From assembly GCA_003044455.1 (NCBI GenBank), contig POWY01000007.1, forward strand, positions 39,708-103,707: 64,000 nt of DNA, read 5' to 3'. The translations under genes and the position numbers were made by a program. Positions 8,814-17,491 of this stretch are shown in pieces. The number at the start of each line of letters is the position of its first letter. The first letter of the stretch is position 1. The stretch comes from Neisseria bergeri. GTDB taxonomy: Bacteria; Pseudomonadota; Gammaproteobacteria; Burkholderiales; Neisseriaceae. The notes under the pieces are model-generated. The model searched no databases. It saw nothing but the letters and a program-made list of their open reading frames with translations, and was not told where the DNA came from.

Positions 8814-10588
8814 CGGTTTTGAAGCCTTCGCACTGGCGGGTGTTGGCGGAGCTTGCCGACGGTTTGCCGCAACACGTCTCGCAACTGGCGCGTGTGGCGG
8901 ACATGAAGCCGCAGCAGCTCAACGGTTTTTGGCAGCAGATGCCGGCGCACATACGCGGGCTGTTGCGCCAACACGACGGCTATTGGCGGCTGTTGCGCCC
9001 CTTAGCGGTTTTCGATGCCGAAGGTTTGTGCGAGTTGGGGGAAAGGTCGGGTTTTCAGACGGCATTGAAACACGAGTGCGCGTCCAGCAACGACGAGATA
9101 CTGGAATTGGTGCGGATTGCGCCGGACAAAGTACATAAGGCTTTATGCGTGGCTCATCTGCAAAGTAAGGGCAGGGGGCGGCAGGGGCGGAAGTGGTCGC
9201 ACCGTTTGGGCGAGTGTCTGATGTTCAGTTTCGGCTGGGTGTTTGACCAGCCGCAGTATGAGTTGGGTTCGCTGTCGCCTGTTGCGGCAGTGGCGTGCCG
9301 CCGAGCTTTGTTGCATTTAGGTTTGGATGTGCAGATTAAGTGGCCCAATGATTTGGTTGTCGGGCGCGATAAATTGGGCGGCATTCTGATTGAAACGGTC
9401 AGGGCGGGCGGTAAAACGGTTGCCGTCGTCGGTATCGGCATCAATTTCGTGCTGCCCAAGGAAGTGGAAAACGCCGCGTCGGTGCAATCGCTGTTTCAGA
9501 CGGCATCGCGGCGGGGAAATGCCGATGCCGCCGTGCTGCTGGAAACGTTGTTGGCGGAACTTGATGCGGTGTTGTTGCAATATGCGCGGGATGGATTTGC
9601 GCCTTTTGTGGCGGAATATCAGGCTGCCAACCGCGATCACGGCAAGGCAGTATTGCTTTTGCGCAACGGCGAAACCGTTTGCGAAGGTACGGTCAGCGGT
9701 GTGGACGAGAAGGGTATATTGCATCTGGATACCGGAGACGGCAGGCAAACCGTAGTCAGCGGCGAAATCAGCCTGCGGCCCGACGACAGGCCGGTCTCTG
9801 TTCCGAGGAAGCGGGAACCGGAACGTTTTTTGCTGTTGGACGGAGGGAACAGCCGGCTCAAGTGGGCGTGGGTGGAAAACGGCACGTTCGCAACCGTCGG
9901 CAGCGCGCCGTACCGCGATTTGTCGCCTTTGGGCGCGGAGTGGGCGGAAAAGGCGGATGGAAATGTCCGCATCGTCGGTTGCGCCGTGTGCGGAGAATCC
10001 AAAAAGGCACAGGTTCAGGAACAGCTCGCCCGAAAAATCGAATGGCTGCCGTCTTCCGCTCAGGCTTTAGGCATACGCAACCACTACCGTCATCCCGAAG
10101 AACACGGTTCCGACCGTTGGTTTAACGCATTGGGCAGCCGCCGCTTCAGCCGCAACGCCTGCGTCGTCGTCAGCTGCGGCACGGCGGTAACGGTTGACGC
10201 GCTCACCGATGACGGACATTATCTCGGCGGAACCATCATGCCCGGCTTCCACCTGATGAAAGAATCGCTCGCCGTCCGAACCGCCAACCTCAACCGCCCC
10301 GCCGGCAAGCGTTACCCTTTCCCGACCACCACAAGCAACGCCATCGCAAGCGGTATGATGGACGCGGTTTGCGGTTCGGTTATGATGATGCACTGCCGTC
10401 TGAAAGAAAAAAACGGCGAGGACAAGCCTGTCGATGTCATCATTACCGGCGGCGGCGCGGCGAAAGTTGCAGAAGCCCTGCCGCCTGCATTTTTGGCGGA
10501 AAATACCGTGCGCGTGGCGGACAACCTCGTCATCCACGGGCTGCTGAACCTGATTGCCGCCGAAGGCGGGGAATCGGAACACGCTTAG
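8810..10588 (+). CDS. Bifunctional biotin-protein ligase / type III pantothenate kinase (BirA-CoaX fusion)
   Basis: One 592-residue chain with two enzymes. Residues 1-80 form a winged-helix-like domain. The biotin-ligase domain (about 85-330) has the biotinyl-AMP loop GRGRQGRKW near residue 120, KWPNDLVVG near 180 and GIGINF. The C-terminal half (about 340-592) is a CoaX kinase: [14 protein letters not shown] is the ATP-binding start near residue 341, followed by SCGTAVTVD, the GGTIMPGF loop and IITGGGA. It couples protein biotinylation with the first step of CoA synthesis. The fusion is known in Neisseria. The N-terminal domain leaves open a repressor role as in E. coli BirA. Two coding DUS (FQTA peptides) lie within it. 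Confidence 0.95.
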   Translation: MTVLKPSHWRVLAELADGLPQHVSQLARVADMKPQQLNGFWQQMPAHIRGLLRQHDGYWRLLRPLAVFDAEGLCELGERSGFQTALKHECASSNDEILELVRIAPDKVHKALCVAHLQSKGRGRQGRKWSHRLGECLMFSFGWVFDQPQYELGSLSPVAAVACRRALLHLGLDVQIKWPNDLVVGRDKLGGILIETVRAGGKTVAVVGIGINFVLPKEVENAASVQSLFQTASRRGNADAAVLLETLLAELDAVLLQYARDGFAPFVAEYQAANRDHGKAVLLLRNGETVCEGTVSGVDEKGILHLDTGDGRQTVVSGEISLRPDDRPVSVPRKREPERFLLLDGGNSRLKWAWVENGTFATVGSAPYRDLSPLGAEWAEKADGNVRIVGCAVCGESKKAQVQEQLARKIEWLPSSAQALGIRNHYRHPEEHGSDRWFNALGSRRFSRNACVVVSCGTAVTVDALTDDGHYLGGTIMPGFHLMKESLAVRTANLNRPAGKRYPFPTTTSNAIASGMMDAVCGSVMMMHCRLKEKNGEDKPVDVIITGGGAAKVAEALPPAFLAENTVRVADNLVIHGLLNLIAAEGGESEHA

Positions 10589-10700
10589 AAAATATGCCCT
10601 TTTTCAACACGGGGCGGCATCCGTCCGAATCCATCCGGATTCTGCCGCCCGACAGACTGCCGCCCGGGCGGGCGGGGTTTCAAACATTGAGGAAATTCTG

Positions 10701-11525
10701 ATGAAATGGCTCTTCACCCTTTTGGCGGTACTCAATATTGCCGTATTCGGCGGCACGGTGGGCTATAAATTGGCCGTTAAAGCGGCGGGCGGCGTGCCGG
10801 AGAACCGGGCCGCCGAAAACACGCCCCCCGCAACGCCCCCCGCCGGCAATGCGGCGGCATCTGGGGAGGATACGGCCGCACTGCTCAAACCGGGCGACAT
10901 CCTGACCGAAGAACAGGCGGAACAGTTGCGCCTGCAAAAAGAAGCGGAACAGAAAAAACTGAAGGAGAAAAAACAGCGCGAGGAAAAAGCCCGCCGCGAA
11001 AAACTCGCCGCCGAAAAGGCGCAGGCGGAACGTGAAAACAGTACGGCGGATACCTCATGCGCCGCGCAGGCAAGCCTCACGATGGACGAAGACGACTACC
11101 ACCGCATCAAAGGGCTTTTGGGCAAATGGTCGCACGTCGCCAGCAGGAGCGTCGAAAAACGTACCGCCAAAGCCAAACCTGCCGATAAAACCTACCGCGT
11201 CGTCCTGCCCGTTTCCGGCAATGCCGAAGAACAGGCGGCGGAGCTGTCTGCCAAAGGTTTCAACCCCATACCGTTTGACGGCGCATTGAGTTTGGGTGTC
11301 GGCAACAGCCGGGAAAACGCCCAAGCCCTGCAAAACCGGCTTGCCGGCGCAGGATTCGGCGGGGCGCATATTGTCGAACGCGCGGCGGAAACCGGCCGGC
11401 AGGACGATTCTTTGAGCGTGTCACGTATGACGGTTTTGTTTACCGGCGTGAATGCCGCCGATGCGGACGAAATCCGTAAAATCACGTCCCCATACGGCAA
11501 ACTGAACCTCAAATCCTGCAAATAA
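10701..11525 (+). CDS. Membrane-anchored SPOR-like protein
   Basis: A 274-residue protein starting at ATG 10701 with GAGGAAA upstream. It has one N-terminal membrane segment (WLFTLLAVLNIAVFGGTVGY), a Pro/Ala-rich linker, a strongly charged Lys/Glu helix (about residues 75-115, likely coiled coil), and a C-terminal region whose pattern YRVVLPVSG...LSLGVGNSRENAQALQNRL resembles a SPOR domain, which binds denuded peptidoglycan at division sites. The topology (short cytoplasmic tail, large periplasmic part) fits that. The SPOR call is by pattern only. It lies 112 bases after birA-coaX and just before a strong terminator. Confidence 0.7.
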   Translation: MKWLFTLLAVLNIAVFGGTVGYKLAVKAAGGVPENRAAENTPPATPPAGNAAASGEDTAALLKPGDILTEEQAEQLRLQKEAEQKKLKEKKQREEKARREKLAAEKAQAERENSTADTSCAAQASLTMDEDDYHRIKGLLGKWSHVASRSVEKRTAKAKPADKTYRVVLPVSGNAEEQAAELSAKGFNPIPFDGALSLGVGNSRENAQALQNRLAGAGFGGAHIVERAAETGRQDDSLSVSRMTVLFTGVNAADADEIRKITSPYGKLNLKSCK

Positions 11526-11534
11526 GTGCAGACC

Positions 11535-11695
11535 AAAAAACGCCAAACCCACCGCAAAGGTGGGTTTGGCGTTTCGGTTTTGAGTATCTGATATATAAAA
11601 AGGGAATGTATGTCTCGTATATGCCGACTCCAAGTGTGAAAGTGATGATGGGGAAATATGGTGTTTAATGGTTCGGAACGGACGGCTTCCGAATG
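11535..11695 (-). ncRNA. nrrF: NrrF, Fur- and iron-regulated small RNA
   Basis: The minus strand has a promoter (11729-11702), then about 160 untranslated bases, then a perfect rho-independent terminator ending in T6. That matches the size, Fur control and position of meningococcal NrrF, which I recall as lying next to the gene before birA-coaX. A 5' hairpin can be read (CGGAAGCCGTCCGTTCCG, about 11690-11670). NrrF is known to repress sdhC/sdhA when iron is scarce. The exact 5' end is estimated from the -10 box. Identification rests on structure, context and memory, without an alignment. Confidence 0.75.
11537..11575. terminator. Bidirectional terminator shared by the SPOR-like gene and NrrF
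   Basis: A perfect 16-bp stem (AAACGCCAAACCCACC / GGTGGGTTTGGCGTTT) has a 5-base loop. On the minus strand it is followed by TTTTTT (11540-11535), the 3' end expected for the sRNA. On the plus strand it ends the SPOR-like gene. Confidence 0.92.
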
Positions 11696-11701
11696 GTTTT
11701 G

Positions 11702-11735
11702 ATTATACGCTAATAATAATAATTATCAATAAAAA
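11702..11735 (-). promoter_or_regulatory. NrrF promoter with overlapping Fur box
   Basis: On the minus strand TTGATA (11729-11724) and TATAAT (11707-11702) are 16 bases apart. The spacer and -35 read ATTGATAATTATTATTATTA, close to the Fur consensus GATAATGATAATCATTATC. Fur bound here would block RNA polymerase, giving expression only at low iron. Confidence 0.75.
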
Positions 11736-12237
11736 TTTAAAAATAAATGTGGATTTTTTGTAATGCGATGAAAAATAAACAAATTAACCTATACGCCGAT
11801 GTTTGTGATTCGGGACGGCAAACTTTCATTGTGCCGGACAAATCGGGGTTGGCAGGCATAGCCGGGGGCTTCGTGCCTGACGGAAATAAGGTTGCCCGTG
11901 TTTGAACATCCGTCCGATTTGGCGCGGACAGGGTTGTCATTCGGGGATGTTTGAGCGTAGATTCGGGGATGCAAAAGAGGTGAAACCGTTGCGGATAAAG
12001 GCTTACGGATGGCTTTAGGTATTTTTAAATGTATTCAAACAACAACAAAACGCTTCTTCTGTTGTTGTACTTGGGGCTTGCGCGGCAGCCTGCACACCGT
12101 GGAGGCCAGGTGTTTCTTTGGTTGCGGTGTCGGGGTGGGCGGCAAGGTTTTCCGGCCGGTTTCCCTGTTCCTCACGACAAAGCCGTGATGCCGGGGAATG
12201 GCGGTTTGTCCATTTCAGGCTGCCGCCGTTTTGGGCC
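11736..12237. other. Gene-poor interval between NrrF and the thi operon
   Basis: No convincing gene. One 45-codon frame (11768-11905, MKNKQINLYADVCDSG...) has no ribosome site and is reported as doubtful. A short imperfect stem of CAACAACA/TGTTGTTG type lies at about 12040-12067. Longer open frames here are antisense extensions of thiG. Confidence 0.5.
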
Positions 12238-12270
12238 GCGATGCCGTCTGAACCGTTCAGACGGCATTTC
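12238..12270 (-). terminator. Terminator of the thi operon (inverted DUS)
   Basis: GCCGTCTGAA at 12243-12252 and TTCAGACGGC at 12257-12266 lie 10 bases after the thiG stop on the minus strand. Confidence 0.75.
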
Positions 12271-12280
12271 GCTACCCTTT

Positions 12281-13069
12281 TCAATATTCCGCCGAATGCC
12301 AAAACGGCTGTCCGACTGTCGGCGTACTCGCTTGCGCTTTGGTGCGCGCCTCGACCGGTTCGGCTTCAAATGCCAGCCGTCCGGATGCGACGGCGAGTGC
12401 GAAGGCACGCGCCATATTGACCGGATCGCCGCTGCGGGAAACGGCGGTATTCAGCAATACGCCGTCAAAACCCCATTCCATCACTTGCGCCGCTTGGGAA
12501 GGCAAACCCAAGCCCGCATCGATAATCAGCGGCGTGTCGGGCAGGCGTTCGCGCAGGACTTTGAGCGCGTAGGCGTGAACCGCGCCCAAACCCGTGCCGA
12601 TGGGAGCCGCCCACGGCATCAACGCCTGACAGCCCGCATCGAGCAGGCGGCGGCAGGCAATCAGGTCTTCGGTGCAATAAGGCAGCACTTTGAAGCCGTC
12701 TTTAATCAGGATTTCCGCCGCTTCGACAAGCTGGAACACATCCGGCTGCAAGGTGTCGTCGTCGCCGATGAGCTCGAGTTTGATCCAATCGGTTTCAAAT
12801 ACTTCGCGCGCCATCTGCGCCGTCGTTACCGCTTCCTGCACGCTTTGGCAGCCTGCTGTGTTCGGCAGCATCGGGATACCGCTTTCTTCCAATAGCGACC
12901 AAAACCCCTGACCGTGTGCCTCCCCACCGCTTCCCGCGCGGCGCAGCGAGACGGTAATCATCGCGGGTTGGGCGATACGGACGGATTGTTTGAGGATTTC
13001 GGGTGTCGGGTAGGCGGCCGTACCGAGCAGCAGCCGTGAAGGGAAAGTTTCGCCGTACAGGGTGAGCAT
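12281..13069 (-). CDS. thiG: Thiazole synthase
   Basis: Builds the thiazole phosphate of thiamine from deoxyxylulose 5-phosphate, dehydroglycine and ThiS-thiocarboxylate. This 262-residue TIM barrel has the Schiff-base Lys in [11 protein letters not shown] near residue 95, PMAAPIGTG-type phosphate loops ([12 protein letters not shown]) and the C-terminal [12 protein letters not shown]. The ATG at 13069 is preceded by AAGGAA; the frame upstream of it runs into DUS-derived sequence. It is the last gene of the operon cytX-thiO-thiE-(orf)-thiS-thiG. Confidence 0.96.
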   Translation of the reverse strand: MLTLYGETFPSRLLLGTAAYPTPEILKQSVRIAQPAMITVSLRRAGSGGEAHGQGFWSLLEESGIPMLPNTAGCQSVQEAVTTAQMAREVFETDWIKLELIGDDDTLQPDVFQLVEAAEILIKDGFKVLPYCTEDLIACRRLLDAGCQALMPWAAPIGTGLGAVHAYALKVLRERLPDTPLIIDAGLGLPSQAAQVMEWGFDGVLLNTAVSRSGDPVNMARAFALAVASGRLAFEAEPVEARTKAQASTPTVGQPFWHSAEY

Positions 13070-13100
13070 AATGGGTTCCTTGATATGGTTGTCGGGCGCG

Positions 13101-13147
13101 ATGCCGTCTGAAAGCTGGAGGCGTGCCTTTGGGGTTTCAGACGGCAT
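13101..13147. repeat. Inverted DUS pair between thiS and thiG
   Basis: ATGCCGTCTGAA and its reverse complement flank a 24-base loop inside the operon, directly after the thiS stop. It may attenuate rather than end transcription. Confidence 0.7.
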
Positions 13148-13342
13148 TCAGCCGCCGACGACGGGGCGGACGATGTCGACTTTGTCGTTTTCGTTCAAAA
13201 CCGTTTCCGCATACGCGCCTTTGGCGACAAATCCGGTATTCACCGCCACGGCAAAAGGCTTTTGCGGCGAGGTTTGGGCGATGAGGTCGGCAACGGTCGT
13301 GCCGTGAAGTTCGGCGGGTTCGCCGTTTAAGATGATGTTCAT
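13148..13342 (-). CDS. thiS: Sulfur carrier protein ThiS
   Basis: A 64-residue ubiquitin-fold protein ending in the required Gly-Gly (RPVVGG). Its C-terminus is adenylated and thiocarboxylated to donate sulfur to ThiG. The N-terminal MNIILNGEPAEL and the length are typical. No thiF lies next to it; the MoeB/ThiF-family gene at 25.5 kb is a candidate activating enzyme. Confidence 0.95.
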   Translation of the reverse strand: MNIILNGEPAELHGTTVADLIAQTSPQKPFAVAVNTGFVAKGAYAETVLNENDKVDIVRPVVGG

Positions 13343-13374
13343 GGTTTCTCGATATTTCGGTGTTTATAGAGGTT

Positions 13375-13386
13375 TTCAGACGACCT
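13375..13386 (-). repeat. Variant uptake word AGGTCGTCTGAA
   Basis: On the minus strand this 12-mer is exactly the AG-mucDUS dialect, as I recall it, of the N. mucosa group rather than the local ATGCCGTCTGAA. It marks one flank of the AT-rich gene at 13457-14104. Confidence 0.7.
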
Positions 13387-13456
13387 TTGTAAATGTTGGG
13401 TTGCAAGCGAACCTGCAACATTTGTGTCCATTAATATTTTTATGTTCAATTATTTA

Positions 13457-14104
13457 TTATTTTTCTATTTCAATCCCATTAATATAGGCAAATTTAATCA
13501 TAGTAGCTCCATTAAATTCACATATGTCTAATGAAATGCTTTCCTTTGGTAATTCATTCAAAGAATTATAAAAACCAATATACTTTTTTCTTAATTTGTC
13601 TTTTTTGATTATTTTATTAAAATACTGCTGCGCCTTAGCTTTTCCGCTAAAATAATAGATGTAATACAATAAATTATAGTCATTCATATCCTCATTTATA
13701 ATTTTTTCAATATTGGTTTCTGTGTCCTCAAAATCGTCAAATAACGGTATTATATGCTCCCTTATGAGTTTGCTAACATCCTCTACCGTATATTTATAGC
13801 TTGCTCCTGCTAACTGCCACCAAATCCAAGGTTTTCTATTTATCAAGCTCCCCAACTCTCCGCCATATATAAAACCATTATTGATATTTGCCTTTTTCAT
13901 ATCTTTTGAGTAAATGGCGATATGTGGAATAAATTGCACGCTACATTGATAATTGTGCCTATCAGCCTGAAAATAGATTTCAAATGTAATATCCCTGTTT
14001 TTAGATACTCTCTTTAATTTCTGCCCTTTAGAAATTATCTTAAAATCAGGAAATTTACTTGCTATTTCTTGCCATGCTTTTTCACATAACTCTCTTGGTT
14101 TCAT
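13457..14104 (-). CDS. Hypothetical protein, AT-rich, possibly DUF4304-like
   Basis: A protein of about 215 residues (MKPRELCEKAWQEIASKF...). It has no signal peptide or membrane segment. The layout (KLKRVSKNRDITFEIYFQADRHN, then VQFIPHIAIYSK, then a VSKLIREHIIPLFDDF helix) recalls DUF4304-type proteins, which often sit near toxin or immunity genes; I am not sure of this. An AAGGAG site at 14123-14118 is 13 bases from the ATG at 14104 and 4 bases from a TTG at 14113, so the start is open. Codon use and base composition are far more AT-rich than the thi genes on both sides, and it splits thiE from thiS. Transfer is likely. Confidence 0.7.
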   Translation of the reverse strand: MKPRELCEKAWQEIASKFPDFKIISKGQKLKRVSKNRDITFEIYFQADRHNYQCSVQFIPHIAIYSKDMKKANINNGFIYGGELGSLINRKPWIWWQLAGASYKYTVEDVSKLIREHIIPLFDDFEDTETNIEKIINEDMNDYNLLYYIYYFSGKAKAQQYFNKIIKKDKLRKKYIGFYNSLNELPKESISLDICEFNGATMIKFAYINGIEIEK

Positions 14105-14228
14105 TGTTATCAAATTGCTCCTTATGTATCTTTTTAAAATTTTAAAATATGATAAAAATGAATAAAATAAAAAATAAATTCCTCTGTAAATATATTATCT
14201 GGTACGTCTGGTTTTAGACTTTATTATT

Positions 14229-14240
14229 TTCAGACGATCT
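14229..14240 (-). repeat. Variant uptake word AGATCGTCTGAA
   Basis: One base from AG-mucDUS (AGGTCGTCTGAA). It lies at the other flank of the AT-rich gene and touches the thiE stop. Confidence 0.6.
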
Positions 14241-14863
14241 TATTTATTTTTATTCCACAAAGCCTGAAACGCTTTAACCACGGCTTCGGGATTTGTCGCT
14301 TCGGTAACGGCACGGACGACGGCGAGTGAGGAAACGCCGGTTGCCAATACCTCTTCAGCATTGTTCAAATCGATGCCGCCAATGGCGACGACGGGCGTGC
14401 CGCCTGCCTGTTTCACATATTCGCGCAGTTTTTCCAAGCCTTGCGGGGCGGTGGGCATTTGTTTGGTCGTAGTCGGGAAAATCGCGCCGCTGGCGACGTA
14501 GCTGGGGTGCACGGACAGGGCGCGGTCGAGTTCGGCGACGGAGTGCGTACTCAAACCCAAACGCAAACCGGCGGCGGCAATGGCGGCAAGGTCGGCGGTG
14601 TCCATGTCTTCCTGCCCGAGATGTACGCCGTACGCGCCTGCTTCTATCGCTTCGCGCCAGTGGTCGTTGATGAAAAGCTGCGTGCGGCTGCCACGGCAGG
14701 CGGCGACGCAGCGGGCGATTTCGCGTTTCAATTCATCGCCGTGCAGGGTTTTGCAGCGCAGTTGCACCGTGTCGGCACCTGCTTTGACCATGCGCTCCAC
14801 CCAATCGGCGGTGGGAACGACGGCGTAGAATTTGAGCGGGGATTTTAGGGGCGGGAAGGTCAT
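14240..14863 (-). CDS. thiE: Thiamine-phosphate synthase
   Basis: Joins HMP-PP and thiazole phosphate into thiamine phosphate. The 207-residue barrel shows VQLRCK, the metal/diphosphate motif FINDHWREAIEAGAYGVHLGQEDM, GLSTHS, the GAIFPTTTK loop and VVAIGGID. AAGGAA precedes the ATG by about 7 bases, just after a DUS-like CCGTCTGAA. It lies 20 bases downstream of thiO, in the same operon. Confidence 0.96.
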   Translation of the reverse strand: MTFPPLKSPLKFYAVVPTADWVERMVKAGADTVQLRCKTLHGDELKREIARCVAACRGSRTQLFINDHWREAIEAGAYGVHLGQEDMDTADLAAIAAAGLRLGLSTHSVAELDRALSVHPSYVASGAIFPTTTKQMPTAPQGLEKLREYVKQAGGTPVVAIGGIDLNNAEEVLATGVSSLAVVRAVTEATNPEAVVKAFQALWNKNK

Positions 14864-14883
14864 GGGGTTCCTTTCAGACGGCT

Positions 14884-15984
14884 TTAATCTTGTCTTCGGA
14901 TATACGCCAAACCGCTTTCTTCATCATGTTCGGGTGCGTCTTTTCCGTCAAACAGGGCAACCGCCAATCTGACGGCGGCGGCGGTTACGGCGGGGGAAAT
15001 CATAAAGCCGTGGCGGAACAGACCGTTGATTTCAATCAGGCGTTGGGCGTGGCTGTAACGGATTTCGGGGTTGTGGTGATTGAGCGTGGGGCGCAGGCCG
15101 GCGGCGATTTCGAGTATGTCGGCTTCGCCGAAGGCAGGATGGACGGCATAAAGCGCGGATAAAAGTTCCAGCCCGGAACGCACGCTGGCAGGGGCTTGGC
15201 TTTCGCTTTCGATTTGGGTCGCGCCGATGACGAAGACGTGGTTTTCTTTCGGGGCGATGTAGAGCGGATAACGCGGGTGCAGCAGGCGCACGGGGCGGTT
15301 GAGCGTGATTTCGGGCGTATAAACCCGCGCCACTTCGCCGCGTATGCCGCGCAGGGTGCTGGTGTGTTCGGGAGCTTGGTTCCACGCGGTTTTTGCGCCG
15401 TAGCCGCGGCAGTCGATCAGCCAGTCGTATTGGGCTTGCAGGTCTTCGGGGGCACATTCGTGTTCCCAATGGCAAGGGACGTTCAGCCCGTCCAAAGCGT
15501 CGGCAAGTGCAGACAATATTTGCCGCCCGTCGAGCTGGCCTTCGGTCGGCAGGTAGATGCCGTCTGAAAAACGTCCGCCGAGTTGCGGTTCGCGTTCGGC
15601 GATGTCGTCGGCGCGCCAACGGACGATTTCGTCATCCGCCACGCCGCCGCGTTTGAGATGGCGGACGAACTCGCTGGATAAAGGTTTGTCCTGCCCGTGC
15701 CACACAATCAGGCTGCCGTTTTCCTGCATCATGGCAGGCGTTTTCAGACGACCTCTGATGTTGCGCCAAAGCGGAATGCTCTGCCTGCCCAGTTTGATGA
15801 CTTCAGACGTGGCTTCGACCGCTTCCGCCGCAGGCGCGAGCATGGCGGCGGCAACATAAGCGGCGGCGTGTTCGCCTTGGCGGGTGCCTTTGTCGAAAAG
15901 TGCAATCTGATAACCTTGTTCTGCAAGTTGCAGTGCGGTCAGCCTTCCTGAGAGGCCGCCGCCGAGGATGGCGATACGGGTCAT
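14884..15984 (-). CDS. thiO: Glycine oxidase ThiO
   Basis: Flavoenzyme that oxidises glycine to the dehydroglycine used by ThiG. The FAD-binding GGGLSGRLTALQLAEQG is at residues 8-24, with a DAO-type C-terminus (EIAAGLRPTLNHHNPEI ... LFRHGFMISPAVTAAAV). At 366 residues it is family-sized. Its ATG overlaps the cytX stop by 4 bases (TCAT on the plus strand), so it is coupled to cytX. It contains a coding AG-mucDUS word at 15743-15754 and an ATGCCGTCTGAA near 15559. Confidence 0.95.
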   Translation of the reverse strand: MTRIAILGGGLSGRLTALQLAEQGYQIALFDKGTRQGEHAAAYVAAAMLAPAAEAVEATSEVIKLGRQSIPLWRNIRGRLKTPAMMQENGSLIVWHGQDKPLSSEFVRHLKRGGVADDEIVRWRADDIAEREPQLGGRFSDGIYLPTEGQLDGRQILSALADALDGLNVPCHWEHECAPEDLQAQYDWLIDCRGYGAKTAWNQAPEHTSTLRGIRGEVARVYTPEITLNRPVRLLHPRYPLYIAPKENHVFVIGATQIESESQAPASVRSGLELLSALYAVHPAFGEADILEIAAGLRPTLNHHNPEIRYSHAQRLIEINGLFRHGFMISPAVTAAAVRLAVALFDGKDAPEHDEESGLAYIRRQD

Positions 15985-17204
15985 GACGGGTTCCTTTGTA
16001 TGTCGGATGATTTTTTAAACGGTAGGCGTACCGATACGGTGGCAATGGCGGTAGCAATCATTACGGGCGCGGTCAGGCCGATGCTGCTTTCCCAGCCTGC
16101 CGACAGCAGGGAGCGGTAGAGAATGAAGCCGGCCAGCCATAAGGCCAGTCCGACAAAGTCAAAGCCTTCAATCTCCTCACGCCGTTTCAAGACGAAGAAG
16201 TCGGCAATCAAAACTGCCGCCATCGGCGCAAATACTGAGCCGATAAGCAGCAGGAAGTTTTCATATTCGGTAACGGGCAGGAGGACGGCAAGCAGTGTGC
16301 CGACAACGGCGACGGCAACGGCGACGGGTGTTTCCGCAAGTTTGGCGGAAATATTGTTGGCACTTACGCCGGCGGAGTACGCATCGAGAAAAGTGGTGGT
16401 AACGGTCGACAGGACAACTGCCAGAATGCCCGTTATGCCCAAGCCCGCGCCCAACAGGATTTTTGCCACATCGGTTTCTCCGGTGAACAACGCCGCTGCC
16501 AAACCCAAGGCATACATCCAGCAGCCCGTCAGCGTATAGGCGAGCGTTGCCGTCAGGGTTGCCGCAAACGGGCGGCGTGCTTGGCGTGTGTAGTCGGCGG
16601 CCAGCGGCAGCCAGGAAAGCGGCATGACGGCGGACAGTTCGACTGCCGTTCCGAAACTCATGCCGTCTGAAACCTGTGCGGCGGTGCTGCCTGCCGTGGA
16701 AAAGACTTCGGCACTCAGCCACAGAACCGCCAACAGCATCAGCACCATCGAACCGGTTTTCAGCCAGCCTGTTTTGCGTGCGCCGAAAACCAGCCACAAG
16801 ACAATCAGCGCGCCGTTGGCAAAAGCCCACCAGGAAAACGATCCGTTTTGCCAGAGCATTTTGCCCAGTGTGGAACTTGCCGCCGCACCCGAATAAATCA
16901 TGACGGCCGTCCAGCCGACCAGTTGCAGCACGTTCGCCGCCGAAAATAAGACGGAACCGCGTTTGCCGAACGACAGGCGTATGCTTTCCATCGCGCTTTT
17001 TTGCATGAATGCGCCGATATATGCCGCCGCGAAAAACAATATGCCGCCGATGGTATGGCCGAGCAGCAGTGCCGCCAAACCGCGTTGCCAGCCCAAGGGG
17101 GCGAGCAGTGTGCCCGTGCTGATTTCGGCAATTGATACCGCCGCGCCGAACCAAATCAGCCCGATGGCGGCGGAAGATGAAGGAGAGGAGGCATTGCCCG
17201 ACAT
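15981..17204 (-). CDS. cytX: HMP (thiamine pyrimidine) transporter CytX
   Basis: A 407-residue NCS1-family permease with about 12 membrane segments. The N-terminal GLIWFGAAVSIAEISTGTLLAPLGW is typical of the CytX branch, whose genes occur under TPP riboswitches with thi genes and are thought to import hydroxymethylpyrimidine. It is the first gene after the TPP riboswitch here and overlaps thiO. The cytosine-permease parent family is the alternative, made unlikely by context. Confidence 0.9.
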   Translation of the reverse strand: MSGNASSPSSSAAIGLIWFGAAVSIAEISTGTLLAPLGWQRGLAALLLGHTIGGILFFAAAYIGAFMQKSAMESIRLSFGKRGSVLFSAANVLQLVGWTAVMIYSGAAASSTLGKMLWQNGSFSWWAFANGALIVLWLVFGARKTGWLKTGSMVLMLLAVLWLSAEVFSTAGSTAAQVSDGMSFGTAVELSAVMPLSWLPLAADYTRQARRPFAATLTATLAYTLTGCWMYALGLAAALFTGETDVAKILLGAGLGITGILAVVLSTVTTTFLDAYSAGVSANNISAKLAETPVAVAVAVVGTLLAVLLPVTEYENFLLLIGSVFAPMAAVLIADFFVLKRREEIEGFDFVGLALWLAGFILYRSLLSAGWESSIGLTAPVMIATAIATVSVRLPFKKSSDIQRNPS

Positions 17205-17281
17205 ATCAAGTCCTTAAAAAAACATGAAAACGGGGCGGGGAAGTGCGGAAAAGGGAACGGAAGCCCGAAAGGGCGGGGAGG

Positions 17282-17378
17282 TTTTGTTTCCTACGCAGGC
17301 ATTACCCCGACAGGTTCTACGGATTTTGCTTTCGCAATCTCAGCCGCCCGGCGGGCAGCACTCCGACAAGGAGCTTTA
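17282..17378 (-). promoter_or_regulatory. TPP riboswitch (THI element) upstream of cytX
   Basis: Read on the minus strand: GTCGGAGTGCTGCCC, then GGCTGAGATTGCG, a short hairpin GCGAAAGC, then GAACCTGTCGGGGTAATG and CCTGCGTAGGAAAC. These are the conserved blocks of the TPP aptamer (the CUGAGA pyrimidine-binding loop and the GNAACCUG...AAUGCCUGCGUAGG part). It ends about 78 bases before cytX, leaving room for an expression platform. High TPP should shut the operon. Confidence 0.93.
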
Positions 17379-17491
17379 AGTGTACACAAAAGCAGGGTGC
17401 GTTGGCAAAAATCTTACATTTCAGGCGGCACGATACATTTTAATAACAAATGCCGTATAATCGGCCCACTGATTTTTTATGCTCCGACACC

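Noticed and set aside
12015..12302. A 95-codon minus-strand frame after thiG
   Set aside because: It starts inside thiG, crosses the DUS terminator and has no ribosome site.
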